Shown: positions 1-5,786, counted from the stretch's first letter. The stretch: 5,786 nucleotides of DNA from Gammaproteobacteria bacterium (GCA_024679435.1 JAIBDK010000162.1:1-5786); one strand, 5' to 3'. A program made the numbers and translations. Notes: a model not told the origin generated them from the letters alone.

Positions 1-993
1 GCTGCAGCTACCTGGCTGGTTTCGGCTACCGCCATAGCAGCTACTGAGTTAACCGTCTACACCGCGGTTGAAGCAGAAGATCTGAAGAAGTATGCGGAGC
101 GATTCAACGCCGAGCATCCTGATATCAATATCAACTGGGTAAGAGATTCTACCGGTATCGTAACGGCCAAGCTGTTGGCTGAAAAAGACAACCCTCAGGC
201 GGATGTTATCTGGGGTCTGGCGGCCACCAGTCTTTTGCTGATGAAAGGAGAGGGCATGTTGGAAGCTTATGCGCCTGCAGGGCTTGATGGGCTGGATCCA
301 AAGTTTTCAGATAAAGCAAGTCCGCCGTCATGGGTGGGTATGGATGCCTGGGTTGCTGCCGTATGCGTTAACACGGTAGAAGCTGAAGCCAATAATCTTC
401 CTATGCCAAGTTCATGGAAAGATTTGACTAATCCTGTCTACAAGGATCATATCGCCATGCCGAATCCGAATTCATCGGGAACCGGTTTCCTCGACGTATC
501 CAGCTGGTTACAGATTTTTGGTGAAGAAGAAGGCTGGGCATTTATGGATGGTCTCCATAAAAATATCCATCACTACACGCACTCAGGTTCCAAGCCCTGT
601 AAGCAGGCTGCCTCGGGTGAAGTTGCCATTGGGGTTTCTTTCGCATTCCGTGGTGCCAAGTCCAAAGCCAAGGGCGCGCCGCTCGAAATTATTATTCCTT
701 CTGAAGGAATTGGGTGGGACATGGAAGCAACTGCTATCGTAAAAGGTACGGACAAAATGGAAGCGGCAAAGACGCTGGTTGACTGGTCTATCACTGATAA
801 CGCCAACAAGATGTACAACGAAGGTTATGCTGTCATTGGAAAGCAAGCGCTTGCCAAGCCCGTTGAGCATTTCCCGGAAAACATTCCTGAGGCGATGATT
901 GATAACGATTTTGAATGGGCTGCACAAAATAGAAAGCGTATTCTGAGTGAATGGCAGAGCCGGTACGATTCAAAATCAGAGCCAAAAAGCTAA
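1..993 (+). CDS. phnS2: 2-aminoethylphosphonate ABC transporter substrate-binding protein (5' partial)
   Basis: Periplasmic binding protein that captures a phosphonate, probably 2-aminoethylphosphonate, and delivers it to the inner-membrane permease. The reading frame is open from base 1, so the true start lies left of the window; 330 residues are visible. The first visible residues are hydrophobic and end in an AIA-type signal peptidase site near residue 12, followed by a mature start (TELTVYTAVEAEDL) typical of iron/phosphonate-type class binding proteins. Recognisable family blocks are STG at 50-52, GLAATS at 72-77, WVGMDAWVAAVC at 111-122, MPNPNSSGTGF at 153-163, YTHSGSKPC at 192-200 and GWDMEATAIVKG at 238-249. 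This pattern matches my memory of the family named putative 2-AEP ABC transporter periplasmic binding protein (PhnS2). A TTG at 175 is internal and is not the start. The ATPase and permease follow in the same direction after a strong terminator. The family is fairly sure; the exact ligand is inferred from family naming, and a related phosphonate or phosphonate-ester is possible. Confidence 0.9.
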   Translation, partial: AAATWLVSATAIAATELTVYTAVEAEDLKKYAERFNAEHPDININWVRDSTGIVTAKLLAEKDNPQADVIWGLAATSLLLMKGEGMLEAYAPAGLDGLDPKFSDKASPPSWVGMDAWVAAVCVNTVEAEANNLPMPSSWKDLTNPVYKDHIAMPNPNSSGTGFLDVSSWLQIFGEEEGWAFMDGLHKNIHHYTHSGSKPCKQAASGEVAIGVSFAFRGAKSKAKGAPLEIIIPSEGIGWDMEATAIVKGTDKMEAAKTLVDWSITDNANKMYNEGYAVIGKQALAKPVEHFPENIPEAMIDNDFEWAAQNRKRILSEWQSRYDSKSEPKS

Positions 994-1008
994 TTAAACG
1001 CATTTAAC

Positions 1009-1035
1009 TTAGATAATGTTTTAATTCTTATCTAA
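1009..1035 (+). repeat. perfect AT-rich inverted repeat (8-bp arms)
   Basis: TTAGATAA at 1009-1016 is the exact reverse complement of TTATCTAA at 1028-1035, with an 11-base AT-rich spacer. It starts 15 bases after the binding-protein stop codon and abuts the terminator stem at 1036. In RNA it would form a hairpin stacked directly on the terminator, which could protect the 3' end of the binding-protein mRNA. As DNA it could be an operator. The symmetry is seen directly; either function is inference. Confidence 0.5.
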
Positions 1036-1069
1036 CCCGGCACCGGCCTGTTCTGGTGTCGGGTTTTTT
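1036..1069 (+). terminator. Rho-independent terminator after the binding-protein gene
   Basis: CCCGGCACC at 1036-1044 pairs with GGTGTCGGG at 1055-1063, with one G-U pair. The stem extends by two more pairs (1045-1046 with 1053-1054) to 11 bp and a 6-base loop, followed immediately by six T at 1064-1069. This is a textbook intrinsic terminator. It lies between binding protein and ATPase, so it should lower transcription of the downstream transporter genes relative to the binding protein. A weaker hairpin follows at 1076-1090. Confidence 0.9.
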
Positions 1070-1075
1070 ATGGCT

Positions 1076-1090
1076 CCCGCTTCGGGCGGG
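1076..1090 (+). repeat. short GC hairpin downstream of the terminator
   Basis: CCCGC at 1076-1080 pairs with GCGGG at 1086-1090 around a TTCGG loop, and one flanking T-A pair (1075/1091) can add to the stem. There is no T-run after it, so it is not a terminator by itself, but it could reinforce the one just upstream or slow polymerase. Confidence 0.4.
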
Positions 1091-1129
1091 ATTGTTGAAT
1101 AGAATTATTAAGTGATTGGATTCGATACA

Positions 1130-1153
1130 AAAAAATAATGATCAACTTATAGT
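1130..1153 (+). promoter_or_regulatory. weak sigma70-like promoter candidate for the ATPase-permease pair
   Basis: A -10-like TATAGT lies at 1148-1153, one mismatch from consensus. The best -35 is GATACA at 1124-1129, only three of six consensus bases, at 18-bp spacing. The reason to look for a promoter is that a strong terminator isolates the ATPase gene from the binding-protein gene. The match is poor, and read-through transcription could serve instead. Confidence 0.2.
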
Positions 1154-1170
1154 AACCAATAGAATGGTTA
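1153..1170 (+). promoter_or_regulatory. small hairpin in the ATPase leader
   Basis: TAACCA at 1153-1158 is exactly complementary to TGGTTA at 1165-1170, with a 6-base spacer. It ends nine bases before the ATG at 1180, occupying the region where a Shine-Dalgarno sequence would be expected; no good purine-rich ribosome site is visible there. It may affect translation initiation, but an arm of six bases is short and chance symmetry is possible. Confidence 0.3.
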
Positions 1171-1179
1171 GCAATAATT

Positions 1180-2262
1180 ATGAATGATGCCACGACCCAG
1201 CCCAGTTCCGGCGCTCCTTACCTCAGGATAGCGGATCTCACCAAGAAGTTCGGGGATTTTACCGCGCTTAAAGACATCTCTTTGGAAGTATTTGAAGGCG
1301 AATTTGTCTGTTTTCTCGGTCCATCAGGGTGCGGAAAGACAACTCTTCTGAGAGCCATAGCCGGTCTCGATATCCAGACTTACGGTAAAGTGGAACAGGG
1401 GGGTAAGGATGTTTCAGTTTTGCCCCCTGCAGAGCGCGATTTCGGAATCGTTTTTCAGTCCTACGCATTGTTTCCAAATTTGTCTATACGAAAAAATATA
1501 GCTTATGGTCTTGAGAATCAGAAACTGGCGAAAGTCGCAATCGATAATCGGGTTCAGGAATTACTCGATTTGGTCGGTTTGTCTGATCAGGGTGAAAAGT
1601 ATCCTGCACAATTGTCCGGGGGGCAGCAACAACGAGTCGCCCTGGCACGGGCGATAGCCATTTCTCCGGGTCTGCTTTTGCTAGACGAACCGTTATCAGC
1701 GTTAGATGCCAAAGTGCGGGTAATGTTGCGGCATGAAATAAAGGAATTGCAGCGTAAACTGGGTGTTACTACCGTGATGGTAACTCATGATCAGGAAGAA
1801 GCGCTGACCATGGCGGACAGAATAGTGGTAATGAACGACGGTGTTATTGAGCAAGTCGGTAGCCCCGAGGAAATTTACAATACTCCGGCGACGCGTTTCG
1901 TTGCGGATTTTATTGGCACGATGAATTTTGTGCCGGCACAGTCATCACGAAAGGGTGAGATTACCATTGGTAGTACGACGCTCAACTGTGATCTTGCCAC
2001 TGGGTCAGGTAATTTAATTGCCGCAATCAGACCCGAAGATATTCAGGTAGGTAGCGGGCATCAAAACAGTTTTACAGCGATTGTTGAATCCATGGAGTTT
2101 CTGGGAGCATTTGTCCGGGCAGAGCTGTCTAGTGTTTCACTGGGTGACGCTCGATTGCTTGCCGACTTTTCAGCCAATGTGGTAAGAGGCGAACAGCTTG
2201 CCAAAGGTATCGAACTTCCGGTCTCGTTGCCCGGTGAGAGCATTCGACTGTATGCTCAATAA
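1180..2262 (+). CDS. phnT2: 2-aminoethylphosphonate ABC transporter ATP-binding protein
   Basis: Cytoplasmic ATPase that powers phosphonate import, working as a dimer under the permease encoded next. The 360-residue protein has every catalytic motif in order: Walker A GPSGCGKT at 47-54, Q-loop glutamine in VFQSYALFP at 93, ABC signature LSGGQQQR at 145-152, Walker B LLLLDEP at 165-171, D-loop SALD at 173-176 and switch histidine in THD at 203. The C-terminal part from about 250 onward, with AIRPEDI at 281-287, is a TOBE-like regulatory/substrate-gating domain, so it belongs to the CUT1/Fe/polyamine-like import ATPases of about 350-370 residues. The ATG at 1180 gives a normal N-terminus, although no clear ribosome binding site precedes it. 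The sequence alone could be mistaken for PotA, FbpC or CysA; the 2-AEP assignment rests on its neighbours. Confidence 0.9.
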   Translation: MNDATTQPSSGAPYLRIADLTKKFGDFTALKDISLEVFEGEFVCFLGPSGCGKTTLLRAIAGLDIQTYGKVEQGGKDVSVLPPAERDFGIVFQSYALFPNLSIRKNIAYGLENQKLAKVAIDNRVQELLDLVGLSDQGEKYPAQLSGGQQQRVALARAIAISPGLLLLDEPLSALDAKVRVMLRHEIKELQRKLGVTTVMVTHDQEEALTMADRIVVMNDGVIEQVGSPEEIYNTPATRFVADFIGTMNFVPAQSSRKGEITIGSTTLNCDLATGSGNLIAAIRPEDIQVGSGHQNSFTAIVESMEFLGAFVRAELSSVSLGDARLLADFSANVVRGEQLAKGIELPVSLPGESIRLYAQ

Positions 2263-2271
2263 GATTCTGGT

Positions 2272-2294
2272 TGTGGTGTTTTTTCATCACCGCA
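2272..2294 (+). repeat. intercistronic hairpin after the ATPase gene
   Basis: TGTGGTG at 2272-2278 pairs with CACCGCA at 2288-2294 (one U-G pair) around a nine-base T-rich loop. It starts ten bases after the ATPase stop codon. No T-run follows the stem, so it does not look like a terminator; mRNA stabilisation or processing is more plausible. Confidence 0.35.
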
Positions 2295-2305
2295 CATTGT
2301 TGAGT

Positions 2306-2328
2306 TTTTCTGGTAATTTACTGGAAAA
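2306..2328 (+). repeat. 23-bp imperfect palindrome upstream of the permease gene
   Basis: TTTTCTGGT at 2306-2314 pairs in RNA with ACTGGAAAA at 2320-2328, nine pairs with two G-U, around an AATTT loop. As DNA the dyad is centred on 2317, with nine of eleven positions symmetric per arm. It sits about 50 bp before the permease ATG. It could be an RNA hairpin or a protein-binding operator; no adjacent promoter of quality was found, so the role is unknown. Confidence 0.35.
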
Positions 2329-2371
2329 TTCAAACCAAATATTGCAAGAAACAATAACAATAAATTGATAC

Positions 2372-2375
2372 AGGA
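2372..2375 (+). promoter_or_regulatory. ribosome binding site that decides the permease start
   Basis: An AGGA lies four bases before the ATG at 2380, a slightly short but workable spacing. It falls inside the longer reading frame that would begin with TTG at 2365, which has no comparable site in front of it. This favours ATG 2380 as the start. Confidence 0.45.
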
Positions 2376-2379
2376 ACGA

Positions 2380-4074
2380 ATGCACACTAGTCAGTTAGAC
2401 AAAGTCGTAAAGCCAAAGTCGAGCAGGGATGATCGTCAGATGCTGATGTTCATGATAGTGATTGCGAGCTATCTTGTCTTTGCCTTGGCGTTGCCGCTCT
2501 ATACGATTCTTTCCAAGAGTTTCAAAAATAACGACGGTGACTTTGTCGGTCTCGGTAATTATGTCGAATATTTTAATACACCGGCTCTGGTGTATTCGAT
2601 ACAAAACAGTTTAACGATCTCCCTGATCACCACGGTGATTTCGGTATCCATCGCCTTTATGTTGGCATACGGTCTTAATCGCAGTTGTATGCCGTTCAAG
2701 GGAACATTCAAGGCTATCGCTATGATCCCGATTCTGGTGCCTTCGTTATTGCCGGGTATTGCTCTTATATATCTGTTCGGCAAGCAGGGAATGATTCGCT
2801 GGTTGTTGTTTGGGCATGATATTTACGGCCCCATCGGGATTGTTATTTCTGAAGTGTTTTTTACGCTCCCCCATGCGTTAATTATTATCATGACGGCGCT
2901 TTCCATCGCGGATGCCAGGTTATATGAAGCCGCTGATTCGTTGCGTACCAGTAAGCTCAAGATTTTCTTTACCGTTACCTTGCCCGGCGCGCGCTATGGA
3001 TTGATAAGCGCGGCTTTCGTTGTTTTCACTCTGACCATTACTGATTTTGGTGCACCGAAAGTCATCGGTGGTGGTTACAACGTTCTGGCAACAGATATCT
3101 ATAAGCAGGTGATAGGACAGCAGAATTTTGAGATGGGCGCGGTGGTTAGTTTGATTTTGTTATTGCCTGCTGCGGTTGCCTTTATGGTGGATCGAATTGT
3201 TCAGCGAAAGCAGGTGGCTCTGCTTTCTGCCAGAGCGGTTGCCCTGGAACCCAAGCCTTCCACAGTATTTGATCGGGCAATGCTGGGTTATTCGATTTTG
3301 ATCAGTATTTTTATACTGGGAATTCTGGGAACCTGTCAGTATGCTGCTCTGATCAAGTTTTATCCTTATGATCTTACTATGGGTTTGTCCAATTATCAGT
3401 TTGATTTAATGGACGGTGGTGGTTGGGATTCCTATTTTAATTCCCTTGAGTTGGGAGCATGGACAGCGGTAATCGGTACCACTGTCGTTTTTCTCGGTGC
3501 CTTTATGGTCGAGAAGGGAAAGGGGTTTAAACAAGGTAGAAACATATTCCAGTTTCTTGCCATGTTACCCATGGCCGTGCCCGGCCTTGTCTTGGGATTG
3601 GCGTATATATTTTTCTTTAATGCACCCAACAATCCATTTCATTTTATCTATCACACCATGGCGATACTGGTTGTGAGTACCGTGGTCCACTTTTATACGG
3701 TGTCTCACCTGACGGCGATTACCGCACTTAAGCAAATGGATAAGGAGTTTGAATCTGTGGGAGCATCGTTAAAAGCCCCGTTTTATAAAACTTTCACTAA
3801 AATTACCGTTCCGGTATGTTTGCCTGCAATTCTGGATATCAGTATCTATTTGTTTGTCAATGCGATGACGACTGTATCTGCAGTGGTGTTTCTATATGGA
3901 CCACATACAGCGCTGGCATCTGTGGCCGTGTTAAACATGGATGATGCCGGCGATATTGCGCCGGCTGCAGCGATGGGTATGATGATTTTTTATACCAATG
4001 CGGGCGTTAGGATTGTGCACGGGCTGCTGTCCAGGGGTGTTCTAAAGAAGACGCAGGCCTGGCGGGCACGCTAA
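2380..4074 (+). CDS. phnU2: 2-aminoethylphosphonate ABC transporter permease, two-domain
   Basis: Inner-membrane channel of the phosphonate importer. From ATG 2380 it has 564 residues, about twice the length of a single MetI-like permease, and contains two such halves. The first half has hydrophobic segments near 23-45, 77-99, 113-133, 153-173, 208-226 and 254-271, with its EAA loop at about 183-202 (EAADSLRTS, then VTLPGA). The second has segments near 303-325, 357-377, 388-412, 426-446, 484-504 and 525-541, with its loop at about 457-482 (ESVGASLKAP, then ITVPVCLPA). Both loops would dock on the ATPase encoded upstream. One polypeptide therefore replaces the usual permease pair, as in FbpB-type iron transporters and the PhnU2 family. 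The TTG at 2365 would add five residues (569 in total) but lacks a ribosome site. A 117-bp gap with two hairpins separates it from the ATPase gene. The family is sure; the substrate is inferred. Confidence 0.9.
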   Translation: MHTSQLDKVVKPKSSRDDRQMLMFMIVIASYLVFALALPLYTILSKSFKNNDGDFVGLGNYVEYFNTPALVYSIQNSLTISLITTVISVSIAFMLAYGLNRSCMPFKGTFKAIAMIPILVPSLLPGIALIYLFGKQGMIRWLLFGHDIYGPIGIVISEVFFTLPHALIIIMTALSIADARLYEAADSLRTSKLKIFFTVTLPGARYGLISAAFVVFTLTITDFGAPKVIGGGYNVLATDIYKQVIGQQNFEMGAVVSLILLLPAAVAFMVDRIVQRKQVALLSARAVALEPKPSTVFDRAMLGYSILISIFILGILGTCQYAALIKFYPYDLTMGLSNYQFDLMDGGGWDSYFNSLELGAWTAVIGTTVVFLGAFMVEKGKGFKQGRNIFQFLAMLPMAVPGLVLGLAYIFFFNAPNNPFHFIYHTMAILVVSTVVHFYTVSHLTAITALKQMDKEFESVGASLKAPFYKTFTKITVPVCLPAILDISIYLFVNAMTTVSAVVFLYGPHTALASVAVLNMDDAGDIAPAAAMGMMIFYTNAGVRIVHGLLSRGVLKKTQAWRAR

Positions 4075-4291
4075 CCGTTTATTATAGAACACACGCCTGG
4101 CCGTCATCCTGGGCGCAGTCGAAGGAGCTTATGGGGCGCTCTGGGTTTAAATTGAGTTTTCGTTAGGGGATTTTCCAGTATATTTTTCCGCTTCGGTCGG
4201 AATGACAAACAAGCGGTGCGATTTCAACCGGCCAATGAAAGATTGGAATCACGCAATGAGTTGTTTACCTGAGTGAGTAGACCCTCTCGCT
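4075..4291. other. convergent intergenic region
   Basis: This 217-bp gap lies between the convergent permease and dehydrogenase genes. It holds no plausible coding sequence. Most of its left and middle part is the inverted-repeat element described separately. The right part has only a weak 5-bp stem, CCAAT/ATTGG, at 4232-4246. I see no stem followed by a T-run on either strand, so how transcription ends between the two convergent genes is unclear. Confidence 0.6.
4103..4206. repeat. imperfect inverted-repeat element, likely a dispersed palindromic repeat
   Basis: The left end begins GTCATCCTGGGCGCAGTCGA at 4103. The reverse complement of the right end, ending at 4206, begins GTCATTCCGACCGAAGCGG. 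The two ends are imperfect inverted copies of one motif of the style GTCATyCyGrsCGmAG. This resembles widespread small bacterial intergenic repeats that read GTCATCCTGAGCGAAGTCGAAGGA and GTCATTCCGAGCGAAGCGAGGAA. The core between the ends has no coding potential and no transposase. It may be a MITE-like or REP-like remnant. The symmetry is seen; the repeat status needs a genome comparison. Confidence 0.5.
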
Positions 4292-5041
4292 CTAAGGCAG
4301 AGCGGTTAAACCGCCGTCCACCACAAGCTCGGTACCGGTAATATAGGAGGCGTTGTCAGATAGCAAAAACAACGCTGCGTTGGCCATATCTTCCGCTTTA
4401 CCCAGCCGCTTCATGGGAATATGTTCTGCAACACTCAATTGAATATCGGGTTTTCCCTGCCAGCGTTCTTGCATCGGTGTGAGGGCGGGCCCGGGCAAGA
4501 TAACGTTGGATCGAACCTGGTCTGCCGCATACTGGGTGGCCAGAGATTTCGACAATCTTATCAACGCCGCTTTGGATGCTCCATAGGCGTCCTGAGGGGC
4601 CATATCACCACTTAAGGCGTCTATGGAAGAGAAGTGCACCATGGAGGAAGCATCCGCCTTTTTTAGATGCGGTACCGCATATTTTACGATTAATGCGATG
4701 GAGCGGAGATTGATATTGAAGACCTGATCCCATATTTCCATGTCAATATCTTCCACAGCCTTGTCTTTGCCGATCCAAAGCACGCCTAACGTATTGATCA
4801 GATACTCGATCCCACCAAAACGCTCTGCAGCGGTGGATACAAGGTTACTTACAGCATCTGCATTCGTCAGATCGCATTGTACGTAAATCCATTCACCGGG
4901 GCCATCCGGGATAGCGTTCGGTTGCGCCTTGATGTCTGCCAGAGTGACATTGATTCCCCGGCGGATTAACTGGGAAGCGATTTCAAATCCCATACCTCCG
5001 CCTGCGCCGGCAACCAGAGCTGTTTTTCCAGAAAATTTCAT
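4292..5041 (-). CDS. SDR family oxidoreductase
   Basis: NAD(P)-dependent short-chain dehydrogenase/reductase of the classical type, 249 residues, soluble and cytoplasmic. The nucleotide-binding glycine motif is GAGGGMG at 12-18. An aspartate at 36, at the end of the second strand (LADIK), suggests NAD(H) over NADP(H). CDL at 56-58 contacts adenine, and NTLG at 83-86 replaces the common NNAG. Catalytic residues are Asn111, Ser139, Tyr153 and Lys157 (YGASK). LPGPALTPM at 182-190 matches the usual PG region, and the C-terminus has YITGTELVVDGG at 233-244. The set is complete, so the enzyme should be active. The start at 5041 gives a standard N-terminus; the only purine-rich site, AAGG, is about ten bases upstream. 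It follows the phosphonate-ester hydrolase gene by 58 bp on the same strand, so co-transcription is likely. Its alcohol or carbonyl substrate cannot be told from sequence; oxidation of an alcohol released by the hydrolase, or of a hydroxyphosphonate, are guesses. Confidence 0.88.
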   Translation of the reverse strand: MKFSGKTALVAGAGGGMGFEIASQLIRRGINVTLADIKAQPNAIPDGPGEWIYVQCDLTNADAVSNLVSTAAERFGGIEYLINTLGVLWIGKDKAVEDIDMEIWDQVFNINLRSIALIVKYAVPHLKKADASSMVHFSSIDALSGDMAPQDAYGASKAALIRLSKSLATQYAADQVRSNVILPGPALTPMQERWQGKPDIQLSVAEHIPMKRLGKAEDMANAALFLLSDNASYITGTELVVDGGLTALP

Positions 5042-5099
5042 ACTTTTAGAACCTTGATTGAATATTAAAAAGTTATTTAAAACTGCAGATTTATAGAAT

Positions 5100-5786
5100 C
5101 TATAAACCGACTCGATGCCGCGGTGACTGTCGTGTTACCGGCCCATTATCCGATAGATAGGTTTCAGTAAGCCCTTTCTCATCGTGATTCATTCGCCATG
5201 AAATCAGTTTCTGGGCATAGATTAAAACCTGTTTCTGATAGGTTGGGTCCTCTGCAACATTTTTCAGTTCATTGGGGTCTTTTGTAAGATCAAAGAAAAG
5301 AGGAGGCAGTGCTGTGAAATGGACATACTTAAAGTAATCATCCCGAATCACATTTAAACTGCATTGATGCTGAGTCAGGTTAAGTTCTGCTTCCACGTTG
5401 TTACTTAGAATATCTCTGAAATCGTATTCCCAGTGAACCTCTCGCCGCCATCCAGACGGGGCTTTTCCGGTTGTAACAAATGGCAGGAGGGAATAGCCAT
5501 CGCATTGCCCGGGAATGTCGAGATCAAGAACTTCCAGAATAGTGGGCATGATATCAATGTTTTCAGTAAAGCTTTCGACCTGGCAACCTCTGCCGGGGTC
5601 TGCAGTGTTGCGAGGATCTCGAATGATCAACGGAACATGATAAGAAGAATCAAAGTATCCGCTTTTGCTCATCAGCCAGTGATCACCCATTTGTTCACCG
5701 TGATCGGATGTGAATATAATCAGGGTGTCGTTCCATTGACCGAGTTGATGAATGGCATCGAAAAGGAAACCAAGATAGTCGTCAAC
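5100..5786 (-). CDS. phosphonate monoester hydrolase / sulfatase family protein (5' partial)
   Basis: Metal-dependent hydrolase of the alkaline phosphatase superfamily, predicted to cleave phosphonate monoesters and perhaps phosphodiesters or sulfate esters. The frame stays open to the window edge, so the N-terminal half, including the Cys/Ser that becomes formylglycine, is outside; 228 residues to the stop are visible. SDHGEQ at 27-32 carries metal ligands Asp28 and His29. Lys41, 13 residues after that Asp, matches the spacing of the active-site lysine I recall in the Rhizobium phosphonate monoester hydrolase. Further family blocks are HVPLIIRD at 50-57, ENIDIMPTILEVL at 75-87, CDGYSLLPF at 95-103, HWEYDFRD at 118-125 and YKYVHFTALPPLFFDL at about 152-167, then a DPNE motif. 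The EYDFRD and KYVHF.ALPPLFFDL stretches resemble phosphonate monoester hydrolases more than arylsulfatases or choline sulfatases. An internal ATG at 5690 falls inside the metal motif and cannot be the start. It is probably co-transcribed with the dehydrogenase gene. Confidence 0.82.
   Translation of the reverse strand, partial: VDDYLGFLFDAIHQLGQWNDTLIIFTSDHGEQMGDHWLMSKSGYFDSSYHVPLIIRDPRNTADPGRGCQVESFTENIDIMPTILEVLDLDIPGQCDGYSLLPFVTTGKAPSGWRREVHWEYDFRDILSNNVEAELNLTQHQCSLNVIRDDYFKYVHFTALPPLFFDLTKDPNELKNVAEDPTYQKQVLIYAQKLISWRMNHDEKGLTETYLSDNGPVTRQSPRHRVGL

Noticed and set aside
175..993. Binding protein starting at the TTG at 175
   Set aside because: The same frame is open back to base 1 and encodes a signal peptide end and a conserved N-terminal domain, so 175 is internal.
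2365..2379. TTG at 2365 as permease start
   Set aside because: It lacks a ribosome site, whereas ATG 2380 has AGGA just upstream; the five extra residues are not needed for the first membrane segment.
4289..4314. Hairpins CGCTCT/AGAGCG and GCGGTT/AACCGC as a terminator for the dehydrogenase gene
   Set aside because: Both overlap the last codons or the stop codon of the gene, and neither is followed by a T-run on the minus strand.
4421..4615. Small plus-strand reading frame opposite the dehydrogenase
   Set aside because: It is antisense to well-conserved SDR motifs and has no recognisable content or ribosome site; the same applies to other reading frames overlapping the transporter genes.
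5042..5099. Terminator or strong promoter between the hydrolase and dehydrogenase genes
   Set aside because: The 58-bp gap is AT-rich with scattered TATAAT-like strings, but has no stem-loop and no paired -35/-10 of usable quality; co-transcription is the simpler reading.
5100..5690. Hydrolase starting at the ATG at 5690 as a complete 196-residue protein
   Set aside because: The frame continues to the window edge, and this ATG lies inside the conserved SDHGEQMGDH metal-binding region; the gene is simply cut by the window.
1..5786. CRISPR array, tRNA/rRNA, integrase or phage genes
   Set aside because: No regularly spaced direct repeats, no cloverleaf-like or rRNA-like stretch in the gaps, and no mobile-element protein motifs were seen.

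Overview
The window reads as a chromosomal piece of a Gram-negative bacterium, most likely a gammaproteobacterium. This is an inference from the Sec-type signal peptide remnant on a periplasmic binding protein, the overall protein style and a middling G+C content with AT-rich gaps. The genus cannot be fixed from the sequence. Its theme is organophosphonate use.

The left two thirds (1-4074, plus strand) hold an ABC importer of the type annotated as putative 2-aminoethylphosphonate (2-AEP) transporter, in the order binding protein (5' end cut off by the window), ATPase, and a single long permease that carries two MetI-like halves. A strong intrinsic terminator at 1036-1069, preceded by a perfect AT-rich inverted repeat, separates the binding protein from the ATPase. 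Smaller dyads lie in front of the ATPase and permease starts. The expected arrangement is abundant binding protein mRNA and less mRNA for the membrane machinery, through partial read-through or a second weak promoter.

The right third (4292-5786, minus strand) converges on the transporter. It holds a short-chain dehydrogenase/reductase and, upstream of it in the same direction with a 58-bp gap, the C-terminal part of an alkaline-phosphatase-superfamily hydrolase. That hydrolase looks like a phosphonate monoester hydrolase rather than a generic sulfatase. The 217-bp convergent gap (4075-4291) contains a roughly 104-bp imperfect inverted-repeat element and no convincing terminator.

Taken together, an esterase that could release phosphonates from their monoesters sits back to back with an importer for an aminophosphonate. 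A scavenging unit is plausible, but no C-P bond cleavage gene (phnW, phnX, phnA, C-P lyase) is inside the window, and the role of the dehydrogenase is open. No tRNA, rRNA, CRISPR array, integrase or transposase was seen. All major genes belong to known families; the less explained parts are the gene combination, the intergenic dyads and the repeat element.
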